A stretch of 64,000 bases of DNA, from NCBI GenBank assembly GCA_029582265.1, contig CM055835.1, forward strand, positions 12,145,498-12,209,497, given 5' to 3'. Shown one piece after another: positions 44,913 to 56,894 of the stretch (the first letter of the stretch is position 1; every line of letters begins with the position of its first letter). The stretch comes from Zoroaster sp. YZ-2022. Lineage: Eukaryota > Echinodermata > Asteroidea > Forcipulatida > Zoroasteridae. The translations under genes were made by a program, and so were the position numbers. Under the pieces are notes generated by a model. It was not told the DNA's origin, did no database searches, and was given only the letters and a program-made list of their open reading frames with translations.

Positions 44913-46081
44913 GGGCAGTTCCACGCCAAATGGGACAAAACATCAAAAATTTCAAATTTACATGACTTCAACAAAATTAGTATCAAATGAAAGCTCAAAA
45001 TGTATAAATGTATAAAAATTTACAATTTTTTAACATGAAATACCTGAAATTTCATTTTTCGTGATTATTATCGCAAAATTGTAAAAAAAATTGTAAAAAC
45101 ACTTAAATTAATTATTGTTCAAATTATTTCTTAAATAAGACATTAGAAACTAAATTTAATGATGATGTGAGGATGAAGTATAGATTAAATTAATAAAATT
45201 AAAATTTTTCACAATCTGAATTTTTTTTTTTGCATAATAAATTGGGATTAATCGCATAATTAATCAATTGTCACTCCGTTACCGACAAAATGCAATTTTT
45301 GAGAATAATTTTAAAAAATCAAAGTATAAGATCAATGAAATTTTCTGGCCAAATCAACTTAACATAAGTCTAATAAAAGCACTTAATTAGAAAATCTGTG
45401 TAACATTTGTGTAGTAATTAAAATCATATTAATTAGGTCACTCCGTTACTATTCGGTAACGGAGTGACGGTAACGGAGTGACATCCCATTGCATAATACA
45501 CACATCTTACATTTTCTGCTGCTGTGTATTCAGAATTTCTACCTACATGTATGCATTCATGTGACTATCATGTGTGAAATAAATGGTGTTGCATGTGGAC
45601 TGTACATGTTTGGAACATTTGGAACATTTTATTATAGAAGTTGAGTGCATAATTAAATATGTCATGCATATATTAGGCCAATCAAAACAATGCTTTTGGA
45701 ATGAATATTCATTTTTTTAAAGAAATTGGTGAGAAGTTAAATTGTTTGAGCGTCATGGATTAAGGCATTGTATGCTGTTCATTATTGAGGATAGACACAG
45801 GTTCTTGGCTAACTACGGTGAAAAGTTACAGATACAGTAAGTGAGTACACTTTGTTCCTAATTTCAGTGCTTGGAACAACAAAATGAGTGTTATTTGTGA
45901 TTTTTATAAGAAACATTTTAAGTTACAATATGTTTTTTTTATACAAACTTGAGTCTCATCTCTGCTGTCCTGGCTTTGTCTAGCCAAACTTTTAATGGTA
46001 AAATAACCTAGATGGAAACATGTGTATTTGTTATTTAATTGTATATACATGTAGTTACATACATGTACTTCTGTTTATTAA

Positions 46082-46344
46082 CCCTAACCACCCCATATCC
46101 TCCAAAATCCTCCAAGAGGCACTTTTTGGGGAAAAATTAATCACTGTTGGAAACTGGTACTTTCACCTCTTCAAATGGGGCAAAAATACTACCTGGCAAG
46201 AAGTACAGGCCATAAGTGCTGAATATGAAAGATCAATGAAAATGCATGGTGCATTTGGAAGATAAGGGCATGTTTCCAAAAGTGCACTGGAGGATTTTGG
46301 AGGATTCAGGAAGGTTCCTAGCCAGAATACCTAGGGGGTTAGGG
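46082..46344. mobile_element. 263-bp MITE, TSD TTAA (piggyBac-like)
   Basis: The ends are CCCTAACCACCCC and, inverted, CCCTAACCCCCTAGG, with internal ATCCTCCAAAATCCTCC on both sides. TTAA flanks it (46078-46081 and 46345-46348). The same transposon in copy 3 has the single TTAATTG (about 29448-29454). A TTAA target and CCC ends are typical of piggyBac-type elements. Confidence 0.82.
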
Positions 46345-46485
46345 TTAATTGTATTATACAAGTATAAGTATGCCCTTTTAACCCAAGACATGTACACATA
46401 CAAAATCAACTTTTTGCAAGTATTCTGTATTATTAAAATATTTTACAAAGGTGTGTTATTGATTCTTCATATTCATGTCCTCAGT

Positions 46486-46587
46486 ATGCCTTTATCGAGT
46501 GTCAAAAAACAGCATAGATATAGGGAAAGAATCATGAAAAGCTGCAAGAAAGATGAATACTTGTTGAAAGATAGACTCATAGAGAGC
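46486..46587 (+). pseudogene. Relic first coding exon (second copy)
   Basis: Thirty-four codons starting MPLSSVKKQHRYRERI and ending before GTAAGA. Differs from 29603-29704 at five residues or fewer, without stops or frameshifts. Confidence 0.5.
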
Positions 46588-48680
46588 GTAAGAAAGCAAG
46601 GAGGGCCACTACTACATAGAAATGTGCATGCATGTACATGTACCAGTTCCAACTTCATAACGACTTGGCATAAATGCAGACCTGTACATGTACATGTACA
46701 TGTACATGCACATGTACACAATATAGTAAAATAGTATTAAATGTCAACTTCTTTTTTTCTATTAATTACCCCCACATCCCTCATTATATTATTTACATGT
46801 ACTTAATAACTCACTTCAATAAAACATTGACTTCAGGTATTACGTAAATTGTTTGGCAGCACATATTATTGTTTTGTATATCATTTTGTCACTCCGTTAC
46901 CGTCACTCCGTTACCAGACACAAAATCGTTAAGGATATTGTATAATTTTTTTAGCCAATCATTTTTTAAAGTGGGGTATCATATTAAAGCTTATCCTTTG
47001 TACTTTAATATTGACACCATAGACAACTCTGAAACCATTTCATTTCACAGGGTTTTCATAGTGAGTAAATGAGCAAAAAACCCATGTCCATTCAGCGTCA
47101 CTCCGTTACCAGGGAAATAAATATTCATAATTAATTAATGGAAGTGGAAAAGAAAATAAACAAATATACACTGACATTGTAGGCAGTTAAATGTTACCAA
47201 ACTTTCAGGATTAATCAATAAACTCTTTGTGATAAATGTGTTTAAAATCTGAAAAATGTGTTTTGGTGTCACTCCGTTACCGTGGAATTGCCCTTTTGTT
47301 ACCATTTACAGTACATGTATTTGTACATCACCGGAGGCATGTTTTAAACAAAAATGAAAACGGCTATCCAGGTATCCAAATTTTTGTGCTAAATATGTTG
47401 AATAGTAGGGGGGGGGGTTGATATTGAAATTTGTTTGCATAATGCACATCGAAGTAGTGGATCTCGAACGTCACTCAACAGGGTATTACCACCCCCCCCC
47501 CCCCCCAACACCGCTTGAAACATCACTTTATGTACCATTTCTCTTCTCACCCAACTTGGAATGGCATAGCCCATGCAGACCCAACATAATAATGCCTGTC
47601 TGCATTCCCCAATTGGTCATACGAACAAAATGGCAGTTTCCTGACAAGCTGTGTGATCACAATCGCAGTATCCATATCTCCCAACTTGGAAGAGCACAAT
47701 GTCCATTCATTACAATGTATGCATGTATATGTACACTGCAGAGCCGATACTAACTTGGACCGAATGTCATAATTGTTAGGCGGCCAAGCCAGTCAGGAAT
47801 GGGCCTAGTTAAGTCTGGTACTTGTGCCCTTGTAGCAAAAACAGACCACACTCAACTGTTCCGGACCATTATGTCCGCTCGCTTATTATGTCAGCAGGTT
47901 TTGGCCCATTATGTCCACAGACATACATGTATCATATTACGTCAGCAGGTTTTGGCCCATTATGTCCACAGACATACATGTATCATTTTACACCAGAAAA
48001 TATTTTGATTGAGGTCACAGAACAAAATGGGGTCAAATATTATTTTGTTATTATGTTTTAATTATAAATGCGATGTGCTTCTGGTAGTCAGAAATGCATT
48101 GTACTGTAGTTTCGTTCGTTGAATCGTTCTCAGAATCAATAACACTGAATGTGTTTTCCATCTTGAATATTAGTTTCTGCTCCACTCAGTGAAAGGTCAT
48201 TTCCAAGTAGAGCAGTCAAACTGAAATTCTTTGTTTAAATTGATTAAATTAACACATTTGATAATATCAGATGGGTTATTGAATTTCATAATTTATAGAG
48301 TGTATTGTTTACATATCCATGAAAATGATAATGACAATTAAGAATTATGCTTTCATGATTAGTTTATTTATTTATTTATGTTTAATTTCTGCTTCGGGCG
48401 TGATAAATAATCTTATACCTGGGTCGGTGCAAATACAACCAGTGTAACAAATCAGCTAAATATTGAACAGAATCCAGACAAATAATTGGGTTCTTGTTCT
48501 TGGTATCCAATGTTCTGCAATATAATTTTAGTGATCAGAAAGGCATTGCAGATTTGTTTCTCTTATGCACAAAAAAGTAATGCATCAACATTGAAATAAA
48601 TGAATGCAAATTAAAAATAAACAAAAACATAAATCTACAAAAATATTTCTTTTTGAGAACCACTTGCGTTTTCAGATATT

Positions 48681-49893
48681 TTTGGAACCGGATACCCAAA
48701 ATCAGAAAAGTTCAGATACCCGGATACCCGTTTTCATTCTTGTTTAAAACATGCATGCCTCCTTTGGTGTACAAATACATGTAAATGTTAACAAAATTGA
48801 CCTTTATAATACAGAGGATACCATATTTAATTCGATTTTTATCGAAGTATAACATGTTGGTGACTATATATTGTATTTACTGAAAGTTATTTCTGAAATA
48901 AAACCGTAAAAAATTGCTTAGTTACAACGTACATATACACTAAGAAAGCCCAATTGATCACACCCGCGCACGCCCCGGCCATCACGCAGCTACAGCGGCC
49001 TCACACGTGACTGTGTCAGGCGTGACTGTACTATCATATCAGAAGACAATGATCACTGGTGTGGGCGTGATCAGAGCGCATGTGTATATCAAGTTGACTT
49101 GGATGTTCATGTCACAAAACACGTGTTGAATAATGTCATTGGTCGATCAAAGGCGTTGTGGGCGGAACTAACCCGTTGTGGAAAATGATCCATGTGCTTG
49201 TGCTTTGCCGCGCCCCTGCCTTCTAAATAAGGATATCCCGTACGTTATGTTGGCTTTGGATAAGGACATGATTTTGCGTACTAAAATAATATTTAATATT
49301 ATGAAACTAACAAACTGCAAAATATTATGAATCTAAAATCAGAACTTGAATATTAATTTGTTTCTATCACAATGAATTTCAGTTAAATGTCAATACACCT
49401 AGCTAGGAATAATTAAAAACAACAACTACTACTACTACTTACAAACAACGATTTTAAGAATTAAGATTGTTTTCAGAACCCAATATTTCTCTTTCAAAAT
49501 CGGTTGCGGTGTACTGATTGTTACTTATTGATAAGTTATAAATCATGTTCACTTTGGTTTACGTCTTTCTTTTGAAACAAACACCTTGTCGGAAAAATGT
49601 AATACACATGAGAGCTCGGTATCGGTGGGTAAATAAATGTAAAAGTTGATGATATGCTGATGGATGGTCGGTGGCACATCAAAATAATTACACAACAAAA
49701 CCAATTTAAACACCACTTTTTTTTATTAGGATGACCCCTATAATAAAATCCCCTCTATTACCACATCACGGCCAGCTCCAGCTGAAATGGTAAGTCCCAA
49801 TTTTAAAAAGTCGTTTATGGGTACTCGTAACCGAAAAATGGAACCGGGTGATGACAGTTTCGGTCGGATATCCGGATACCCGGCACAGCCCTA
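48681..49893 (-). mobile_element. GGTATCC-family repeat, long form
   Basis: Both ends match the 390-bp copy at 1354-1743 (TTGGAACCGGATACCC left; CCCGGCACAGCCCTA right). About 800 bp of extra interior contains a relatively GC-rich patch (48960-49220) with repeated GGCGTGA motifs. It may be closer to the full-length parent element. No clear open frame. Confidence 0.6.
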
Positions 49894-49966
49894 TTGCATA
49901 TGACAGGTTGTTTTCAAATTGATCATTCTAAAAATTCATTAACTATAGTGGAATAAATCTCATTTA

Positions 49967-50260
49967 CCCTCCTACTACTACAAGGGTCAAAATCAGTCAA
50001 AATGTTGATATACTTCCCAATGTATATCTAGTGCACTTCAAAGTCAAACACTGTCAAACCTTACGAGAAGTAAGTACATTTACAGGTCCAAATGAGTCAA
50101 CCGTTTTTGACTGGTAAAAGCATTGTCTGGTTATTGTTCAGGGTGGTCAAAATGTCAGTAAAAACCAGTGTGCACATTTGGGTCAACAGCCAAAAAAGGC
50201 AGTTGACTGGTTTTGACCTCTTTAGCAACTTGCCACTAAAGTGCATCAATAGTGGGAGGG
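49967..50260. mobile_element. 294-bp inverted-repeat element
   Basis: Starts CCCTCCTACTACT and ends, inverted, CCCTCCCACTATT, with TTA on each side. It is absent from the other type I modules, although a short host stretch is also missing at the right, so the TSD is tentative. The interior has repeated GTCAAAA motifs. Confidence 0.55.
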
Positions 50261-51419
50261 TTATGGTTTATATGAATATCATAATATATTAGATATAGGC
50301 CTATTGTTTACACGATCATGAAATTAATAATGACAATTAAGAATTATTCCCACAAGAATAGTTCCATGTTTTGTTTTTACGACGATCCCTTGACTGCAGG
50401 ACAGTCTCGAATAGTCAATGATGGAAGATGTTGGATCTAGAGGATCTCGCTACCAATTCCACATTCTGACCCAATGGTCAAATTACCACCTACAGTGTAT
50501 AAGGCCAACTTACTGGACTAAAAGACACAAACATTTGTTTTCTCTTCCTCAAGTAAAACAGCAATGTTCTGATGAAAAATAAAATATCTGTTAATGTAAT
50601 CCAGAAGCCATATGTACGAATCCTTCTTCACTCATTTAAAAAAAAATCAAAATAGTGGTTATTACATGTATGTTTCAAACCAAGTAGGTTGTTTCTCAAA
50701 GGCAAAATGGATGCCATACAGACATGCACACAAACGTAATGCAGGAGTGGGCTGAAGTTAGTCAGGTGTAGAAGGAACACAAAAGAAGAGGATACAAGAG
50801 GCAGAGTCAAGTACTGGTCCTGGGACAGGAAAAAAGGAGGAATTAAATGAGAACAGATACATGTATAAGAATAAAACACTTTGAAACCAGTCCATTTATT
50901 AACTGTTTTTCAATGGAGTGTCACACCAGCAATTTCATTGGTCTGAAGTCACTGGTGAAGCCCCTTCACAATTTACATATTACCTAATAAATCCTAGTTT
51001 ATTCATAATTTCTTTTTATGAGGGCTTGTTTGTCTGTTCATTTATTTATTTATTTTTTGTAGTAGTTGTCCCCCATCAATAATTGCATATTCCTGGATCT
51101 GAACCAGTCTTTTATCATGTCTGTTATTCTAAAGTCCAATTACTCCATTTTCATTTTGTGTACCTGCATGTGTGATAATCAAAGACCTTTGTTCTCAGTC
51201 TGAGTACTGAATACAGTGCACACCAGGTACATAACCATACAAAATGTAACGTACAATTGATGTATGACACGTGATCCACTGAATCTAAAAACAGACTGGG
51301 GAATTTTACAGGTTCCATTTTGTCGTGTCATATTTCAACAGAGCGTTTGAATTTCATCTTTAAAAAGTATATTTGAACATCAGGAGAGGGCATTATCTTC
51401 TGTCAAAATTCCAGTTCAT

Positions 51420-52234
51420 GTAAGTTGACATTCTTTTAGTTGAGATTAGTTAAAGGAAATTATGGGAAACTGCATGGTATTGTCAAGAGTTTGAGAAATG
51501 GTATTAGTGATTAGTTTGGTGCAGACACACCAAAGTTCAAGCACTCAGCCATAGGCAGTGGTTATTATTTGACATGTTTGACCAAATTTCAAACAAAAAT
51601 TATAATTTTGGCCTAAAAAGTAATTGGTGTAAAATTAATAATGGAATCAGCAACTTTTAACACTTTCTTCAAGTCTACTACATGTAGATACACTATTTGT
51701 TATCCCAAAAAACATAAATGCTCACAGATTACTTTAGGGAGTGTCTCAAAAGTCAGAAAGGCTGGAACATTCCACCACAGCATTCTTCTAGGAATAAATA
51801 AACGGTTCATGGGAATACCACCATGTTCCCAAGGGAACGTTCCACTGGGAACACACATGCATGCATTGCTCTAGGAATGTTCTTGGGGATTGTTCTCGCT
51901 GGGAACATCAAAAGCAATAGGCAGCCAGTAACCATTAACGAACCAGCATGATTCAATGATGGCGATATACATGTACGTATGCAGATGCGTGATTTTATTT
52001 TGCAAAACAATAATAATAATGAATTATAAGAACATATTTGTAGTATAATAATTTTGCTACCATACACATGTAGTTGTACTTTTATTTTATTTCTATTACA
52101 TTATTTTATTTCTATTACAAAATATACCCTGATATATTTACCATTCATCATTTCTTGCCTGTCATACTGTATATTCAAGAGATTTACTTGTAGCTATTTA
52201 AGTTAATTGTAATTTCTATTGTTTCAATTTACAG
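51420..52234 (+). other. Candidate 5'UTR intron, TRIM copy 6
   Basis: GTAAGT to TTTACAG, 815 bp. It contains a TA to TACATGTA insertion (51679-51686) absent from the other six copies. Confidence 0.6.
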
Positions 52235-52251
52235 TAATGTGAATTCAGAAG
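52235..52251 (+). promoter_or_regulatory. TRIM copy 6 leader with start-stop uORF
   Basis: ATG-TGA at 52237-52242, in frame with the main ATG. Confidence 0.7.
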
Positions 52252-54210
52252 ATGGCGGCCAATATCACAGCAGAGTCGGTGTTGGGTAAAATCAGCAAAG
52301 ATCATTTAGAGTGTCCTATCTGTATGAAATGTTACACACAACCTAAACTGCTGGACTGTCTGCACAGTTTTTGCCTTAACTGTCTGCAAGAAATGAGAGA
52401 TATGCAGGATAAGGAAAATATAATGCTGACTTGTCCAGTATGCAGACATGTAACAATATTGACAGAAAAGGAGGTTGCTGCTCTGCCTAATGACTTTAAA
52501 TTGAGTGCCCTGGTGGAGGAAGTCACTATGCAGGAAAAACTACTACAAGGTCAGGGGTCAGAGATCAAATGTCAAGCCTGTGATGAGGAGAACCGGGCAA
52601 TCTCAAGATGTATGGACTGTGATCACTTTCTGTGTCAAGAATGCCAACGAGCACATGAACGCATGGCTGTGATGAAATCTCACCAAATCCACACGCTGGC
52701 TCAGTTGCGATCAGGTGAGATTACCTACAAGAGCAAACTGAGAGATTTCACTCCAAAATGTGAGACACACACTGATCAGAATATCAGCCTGTACTGCAAC
52801 ACATGTAAAAAGTTAGTATGTGTACTGTGTAGTGTTACAAATCATGTTAATCCCAAACACTCTCTGGTAGGGCTTTCTGAGGCTGTAAAGAAATGCAAAC
52901 AAGATGTTGCACAACTGATGGCAAAAGTGATGAAAAGCAAAATAGAATTGAACAATGCCTTGAGTGCAACAGAAAAGTCACGCAAGAAACTAGACTCTAT
53001 GTATGCAGATACCACCAAGAAAATCTCCAGAAAAGCTGACGAGGAGGAGCGGAAACTGAAGCAGGAGGCAGAGAAGATTTATAAAGACAGAGTCAAGACA
53101 TTTGAAATTGCTCTCAGCATAAACAGCAAAGAGGAGACCCAGGCAGTGAACAAGTTGGATGAGGTGAACCGACTGATGGATCAAGGGAGTCACTGTGAGA
53201 TTCTAGCTCTTCAGCAAAAACTCTTTGATTACCTCAAAGAATTGACAGAGATACAGCCAGAGAAAGTGTCTGACAGGTTGTCCTTCATGGACTTTGAAGA
53301 AGGTGAAGGGTCACTAGGGAGACTGGTTCTGGAAGATGAGTCAAACATTGTATTAAAAGCTGCAGCTGAGGAATCACTAAGACTTGGAAGTATGTGTCTG
53401 AAAGAGAAGTGGGCACTGAAAACAGATATAAAGACATTTGGACGAGAACAGACCAAGTTTGAATTGGCATATGATGTTGCAGCCTTCTCCAATAATGAAA
53501 TAGTTGTGGTAGATACTAGACACAAACTGTTGATTACTTTTTCACCAGAGAGCAAATCCCAATCCACTGTCATCCCACAAAGACTACAAATCAAAGATCT
53601 TACTTTTCCATACCGTACAGCAGTGAATAGGGATGATCAGCTGATTGTTCTAGACAGTCAAACAGTCAAGATCTTCAACAAGAAATGTCAGCTCCTCTAT
53701 CAGGTCACACCAGGTAGAGGGTCAGACAGTCAACCATCATGTCTTGCAGTGGATGACAACAATCTGATAGCAGTGGGTTATCAGGAGAATGAAGAGATAT
53801 CTCTACACAACCCAGATGGATCCCTCATCAGAACACTACCTGCTCCAGGGATTGGCAATTATTTGACTACCTGCAAGCAGCAGTTTATCTACACTGACTG
53901 GAGGAGCAAGAAGTTAGTATCAGTAGACTACAATGGTGTCATGGTATTCTCAGTTGATGTCACCAGTGATAGGATGTCTGAATTCATCCCTACTGGTGTG
54001 TGCTGTGATAGAGATGGCAGCATATACGTTGCTGTGTGTCATCTGTTAATTTCATCAGGTGACATTCAGCGATTCAGTCCTGATGGCAAGTACATGTACA
54101 TTGAGTGTGTCATCAAGGATTGTAGTGATCCATATGGCATTACATTCACACCAGGTGGTGATCTGGTTGTGGCTGCATATGAATCTGTTCAAATCTATCA
54201 CCGTGTGTAA
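52252..54210 (+). CDS. TRIM-NHL protein copy 6, 652 aa
   Basis: Complete RING, B-boxes and NHL. The coiled coil lacks KEVTKIR (residues 264-270 of copy 1), exactly one heptad; the 21-nt loss lies between AGGAGG direct repeats and is shared with copy 7. Blade 5 gains MY (GKYMYIECV) from a TAC to TACATGTAC change at 54091-54099. The NHL part mostly follows copy 4 (GREQTKF, NKKCQLL, SDRMSEFIPTG). However, FSPESKSQST follows copy 2 and KDLT follows copies 3 and 5, so it is a mosaic. Private changes include KENIMLTC in the RING loop, VAALPND, and NIVLKAAAEES. Confidence 0.94.
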   Translation: MAANITAESVLGKISKDHLECPICMKCYTQPKLLDCLHSFCLNCLQEMRDMQDKENIMLTCPVCRHVTILTEKEVAALPNDFKLSALVEEVTMQEKLLQGQGSEIKCQACDEENRAISRCMDCDHFLCQECQRAHERMAVMKSHQIHTLAQLRSGEITYKSKLRDFTPKCETHTDQNISLYCNTCKKLVCVLCSVTNHVNPKHSLVGLSEAVKKCKQDVAQLMAKVMKSKIELNNALSATEKSRKKLDSMYADTTKKISRKADEEERKLKQEAEKIYKDRVKTFEIALSINSKEETQAVNKLDEVNRLMDQGSHCEILALQQKLFDYLKELTEIQPEKVSDRLSFMDFEEGEGSLGRLVLEDESNIVLKAAAEESLRLGSMCLKEKWALKTDIKTFGREQTKFELAYDVAAFSNNEIVVVDTRHKLLITFSPESKSQSTVIPQRLQIKDLTFPYRTAVNRDDQLIVLDSQTVKIFNKKCQLLYQVTPGRGSDSQPSCLAVDDNNLIAVGYQENEEISLHNPDGSLIRTLPAPGIGNYLTTCKQQFIYTDWRSKKLVSVDYNGVMVFSVDVTSDRMSEFIPTGVCCDRDGSIYVAVCHLLISSGDIQRFSPDGKYMYIECVIKDCSDPYGITFTPGGDLVVAAYESVQIYHRV

Positions 54211-55142
54211 ACACAGACAAAGAAACAGACAACATAAGAACAGAAAATTACCTAAAATGTTCTACATGTAAACCCGACAATTTGACTAAAAGGGAAAAGT
54301 ACAACATTGGTATCTACAAAAAACAAAAGATTAGTTTTACATAAAACTTGGTGTAAAGTTAGTACAAGTAAAATAGACTTCTGTCAAATTGTACTCTGAC
54401 TGAAGTACTTTTATTTTGCAGAAAAAATATGTGCACAATCATTGTATACCCAGGAATTGGATTGAAAGGGGACAATATCGTCACGCTCAAAACAGACTTT
54501 TGAAAGGACATGGAATGGGTGTCCTAATTTTAGACCTGGTATCAATATTATTCTAATTAAGAAAATGTTGATTTTAAACAAATTACCTAATTAATGATAT
54601 AAACAAACACCCCCATTTTTCACTTATCCAGACAATGCTTGGTGCCCATCATGGCCAGGTAACCGAGGTTGGACGGTAGCTTTCTAGACTATATGTACAG
54701 TACATGTAGTCTACTACAAATATCACATGTCTTAAATTATTTGCTAAATTGTCCAATGTTAACAGCTTAAACATCTTAATTTGCTTCTGCAATGGTTTCA
54801 TAGAAATTATATCTTTCTTTGTTGTCCATGAATGGTGACGGAAGCAACTTTATGAGTTGATTTTTTTGAAATAACTGTTGGTACATTAGGGCTGTGCCGG
54901 GTATCTGGATACCCAACAGAAACGGTCATTACCCGGTTCCATTTTTCGGTTCCAGTTACCCGTAAATGTCTTTTTAAAATTCGGACTTAACATTTGAGCG
55001 GAGTAAACAGCAATCTGTGACTCTTGAACAATGTAATGTTTACACTTTTACAGACAATTATCTTTAAATTCAAGAGATTGCACTCCAATAAAGAAAAGAT
55101 CGATTTAAGTATGGTATCCCTTGTATTATAAAGGTCAATTTT
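54211..55142 (+). repeat. Type A downstream module, copy 6
   Basis: The first 130 bp follow copy 4 (ACACAGACAAAGAAACAG). From about 54370 the sequence follows copies 1, 3 and 5. This places a recombination joint in the 3' flank. The left part of the GGTATCC repeat starts at 54887. No gene seen. Confidence 0.75.
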
Positions 55143-56265
55143 GGGCAGTTCCACGCCAAATGGGACAAAACATCAACAATTTCAAACTTACATGTACATG
55201 TACATGACTTCAACAAAATTAGTATCAAATGAAAGCTTAAAATCTTTATTTTCCAGATATGTATAACAATTTTCAATTTTTTTACATTAAATACCTGAAA
55301 TTTCATGATTATTATTGCCAAATTGTAAAAAAAAATTGTAAAAACACTTAAATTAATTATTGTTCAAATTATTTCTTAAATAAGACATTAGAAACTAAAT
55401 TTAATGATGATGTGAGGATGAAGTATAGATTAAATTAATAAAATTAAAATTTTCACAATCTGAACTTTTTTTTTGCATAATAAATTGGGATTAATCGCAT
55501 AATTAATAAATTGTCAGTCGGTTACCGAAAAAATGCCATTTTTGAGAATAATTTAAAAAAATCAAAGTATAAGATCAATGAAATTTTCTGGCCAAATCAA
55601 CTTAACATACATGTACATTGTAAGTCTAATAAAAGCACTTAATTAGAAAATCTGTGTAACAATTGTTTAGTAATTAAAATCATATTAATTAGGTCACTCC
55701 GTTACTATTCGGTAACGGAGTGACATCCCATTGCATAATACACACATCTTACATTTTCTGCTGCTGTGTATTCAGAATTTCTACCTATGCATTAATGTGA
55801 CTATCATGTGTGAAATAAATGGTGTTGCATGTGGACTGTACATGTTTGGAACATTTGGAACATTTTATTATAGAAGTTAAGTGCATAATTAAATATGTCA
55901 TGCATATATTAGGCAAATCAAAACAATGCTTTTTGAATGAATATAACATTTTTTAAAGAAATTGGTGGGAAGTTAAATTGTTTGAGCATCATGGATTAAG
56001 GCATTGAGGATAGACACAGGTTCTTGGCTAACCACAATGAAAAGTTACAGATACAGTAAGTGAGTACACTTTGTTCCTAATTTCAGTGCTTGGAACAACA
56101 AAATGAGTGTTATTTGTGATTTTTATAAGAAACATTTTAAGTTACAATATGTTTTTTTTATACAAACTTGAGTCTCATCTCTGCTGTCCTGGCTTTGTCT
56201 AGCCAAACTTTTAATGGTAGAATAACCTAGATGGAAACATGTGTATTTGTTATTTAATTGTATAT

Positions 56266-56377
56266 GTAGTTACATACATGTAGTTACATACATGTAGTTA
56301 CATACATGTAGTTACATACATGTAGTTACATACATGTAGTTACATACATGTAGTTACATACATGTAGTTACATACAT
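56266..56377. repeat. 14-bp microsatellite (eight units)
   Basis: Unit GTAGTTACATACAT, creating TACATGTA at each junction. A single unit is present at the matching sites near 29425 and 46051, so it expanded in this copy. Confidence 0.9.
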
Positions 56378-56394
56378 GTACTTCTGTTTATTAA

Positions 56395-56647
56395 CCCTAA
56401 CCACCCCATATCCTCCAAAATCCTCCAAGAGGCACTTTTTGGGGAAAAATTCATCACTGTTGGAAACTGGTACTTTCACCTCTTCAAATGGGGCAAAAAT
56501 ACTACCTGGCAAGAAGTACAGGCCATAAGTGCTGAATATGAAAGATCGACGAAAAGGCATGGTGCATTTGGAAGATAAGGGCATGTTTCCAAAAGTGCAC
56601 TGGAGGATTCAGGAAGGTTCCTAGCCAGAATACCAAGGGGGTTAGGG
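56395..56647. mobile_element. 253-bp MITE, TSD TTAA (piggyBac-like)
   Basis: Orthologous insertion to 46082-46344 with TTAA at 56391-56394 and 56648-56651. It lost one internal GGAGGATTTT repeat. Confidence 0.82.
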
Positions 56648-56792
56648 TTAATTGTAGTAATTGTATAAGTATGCCCTTTTAACCCAAGACATGTACACAT
56701 ACAAAAGCAACTTTTTGCAAGTATTCTGTATTATTTAATATTAAAATATTTTACAAAAGGTGTTATTGATTCTTCATATTCATGTCCTCAGT

Positions 56793-56894
56793 ATGCCTTT
56801 ATCGAGTGTCAAAAAACAGCGTAGATATAGGGAAAGAATCATGAAAAGCTGCAAGAAAGATGAATACTTGTTGAAAGATAGACTCATAGAGAGC
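56793..56894 (+). pseudogene. Relic first coding exon (third copy)
   Basis: Thirty-four codons (MPLSSVKKQRRYRERI start) ending at GTAAGA. Same length and frame as the other two copies. Confidence 0.5.

Larger units (their letters stand above)
44913..47293. mobile_element. 2.1-kb-family DNA transposon, 2381 bp with nested MITE
   Basis: Ends as in 28322-30415. Here both flanks are intact: TTTT before 44913 and TTTT after 47293, joining to the GTTACCATTTACAG seen in the empty site. It contains the inverted pair GTCACTCCGTTAC/GTAACGGAGTGAC near 45438-45480 and only two tandem 14-mers near 46888. A 263-bp TTAA-type MITE is nested at 46082-46344. A TA to TACATGTA insertion is at 45544-45551. Confidence 0.82.
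47294..51419 (+). repeat. Remnant of type A module fused to type I upstream module, copy 6
   Basis: 47294 to about 47394 is the right part of the split GGTATCC repeat. At AATATGTTGAATAGTAGGGG the sequence jumps into the distal type I segment (TTGATATTGAAATTTG), which marks a deletion or recombination joint. One unit of the 35-bp repeat is at 47551-47581. The segment GTCAGCAGGTTTTGGCCC is locally duplicated (about 47890 and 47941). A long GGTATCC-family repeat and a 294-bp inverted-repeat element are inserted. No gene seen. Confidence 0.75.

Noticed and set aside
46020..46265. Frame starting MCICYLIVYTCSYIHV
   Set aside because: It is created by the nested TTAA-type MITE and is not open at the matching place in copy 3.
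46078..46348. Interstitial telomere sequence
   Set aside because: Only single CCCTAACC units at inverted termini flanked by TTAA; explained by a transposon.
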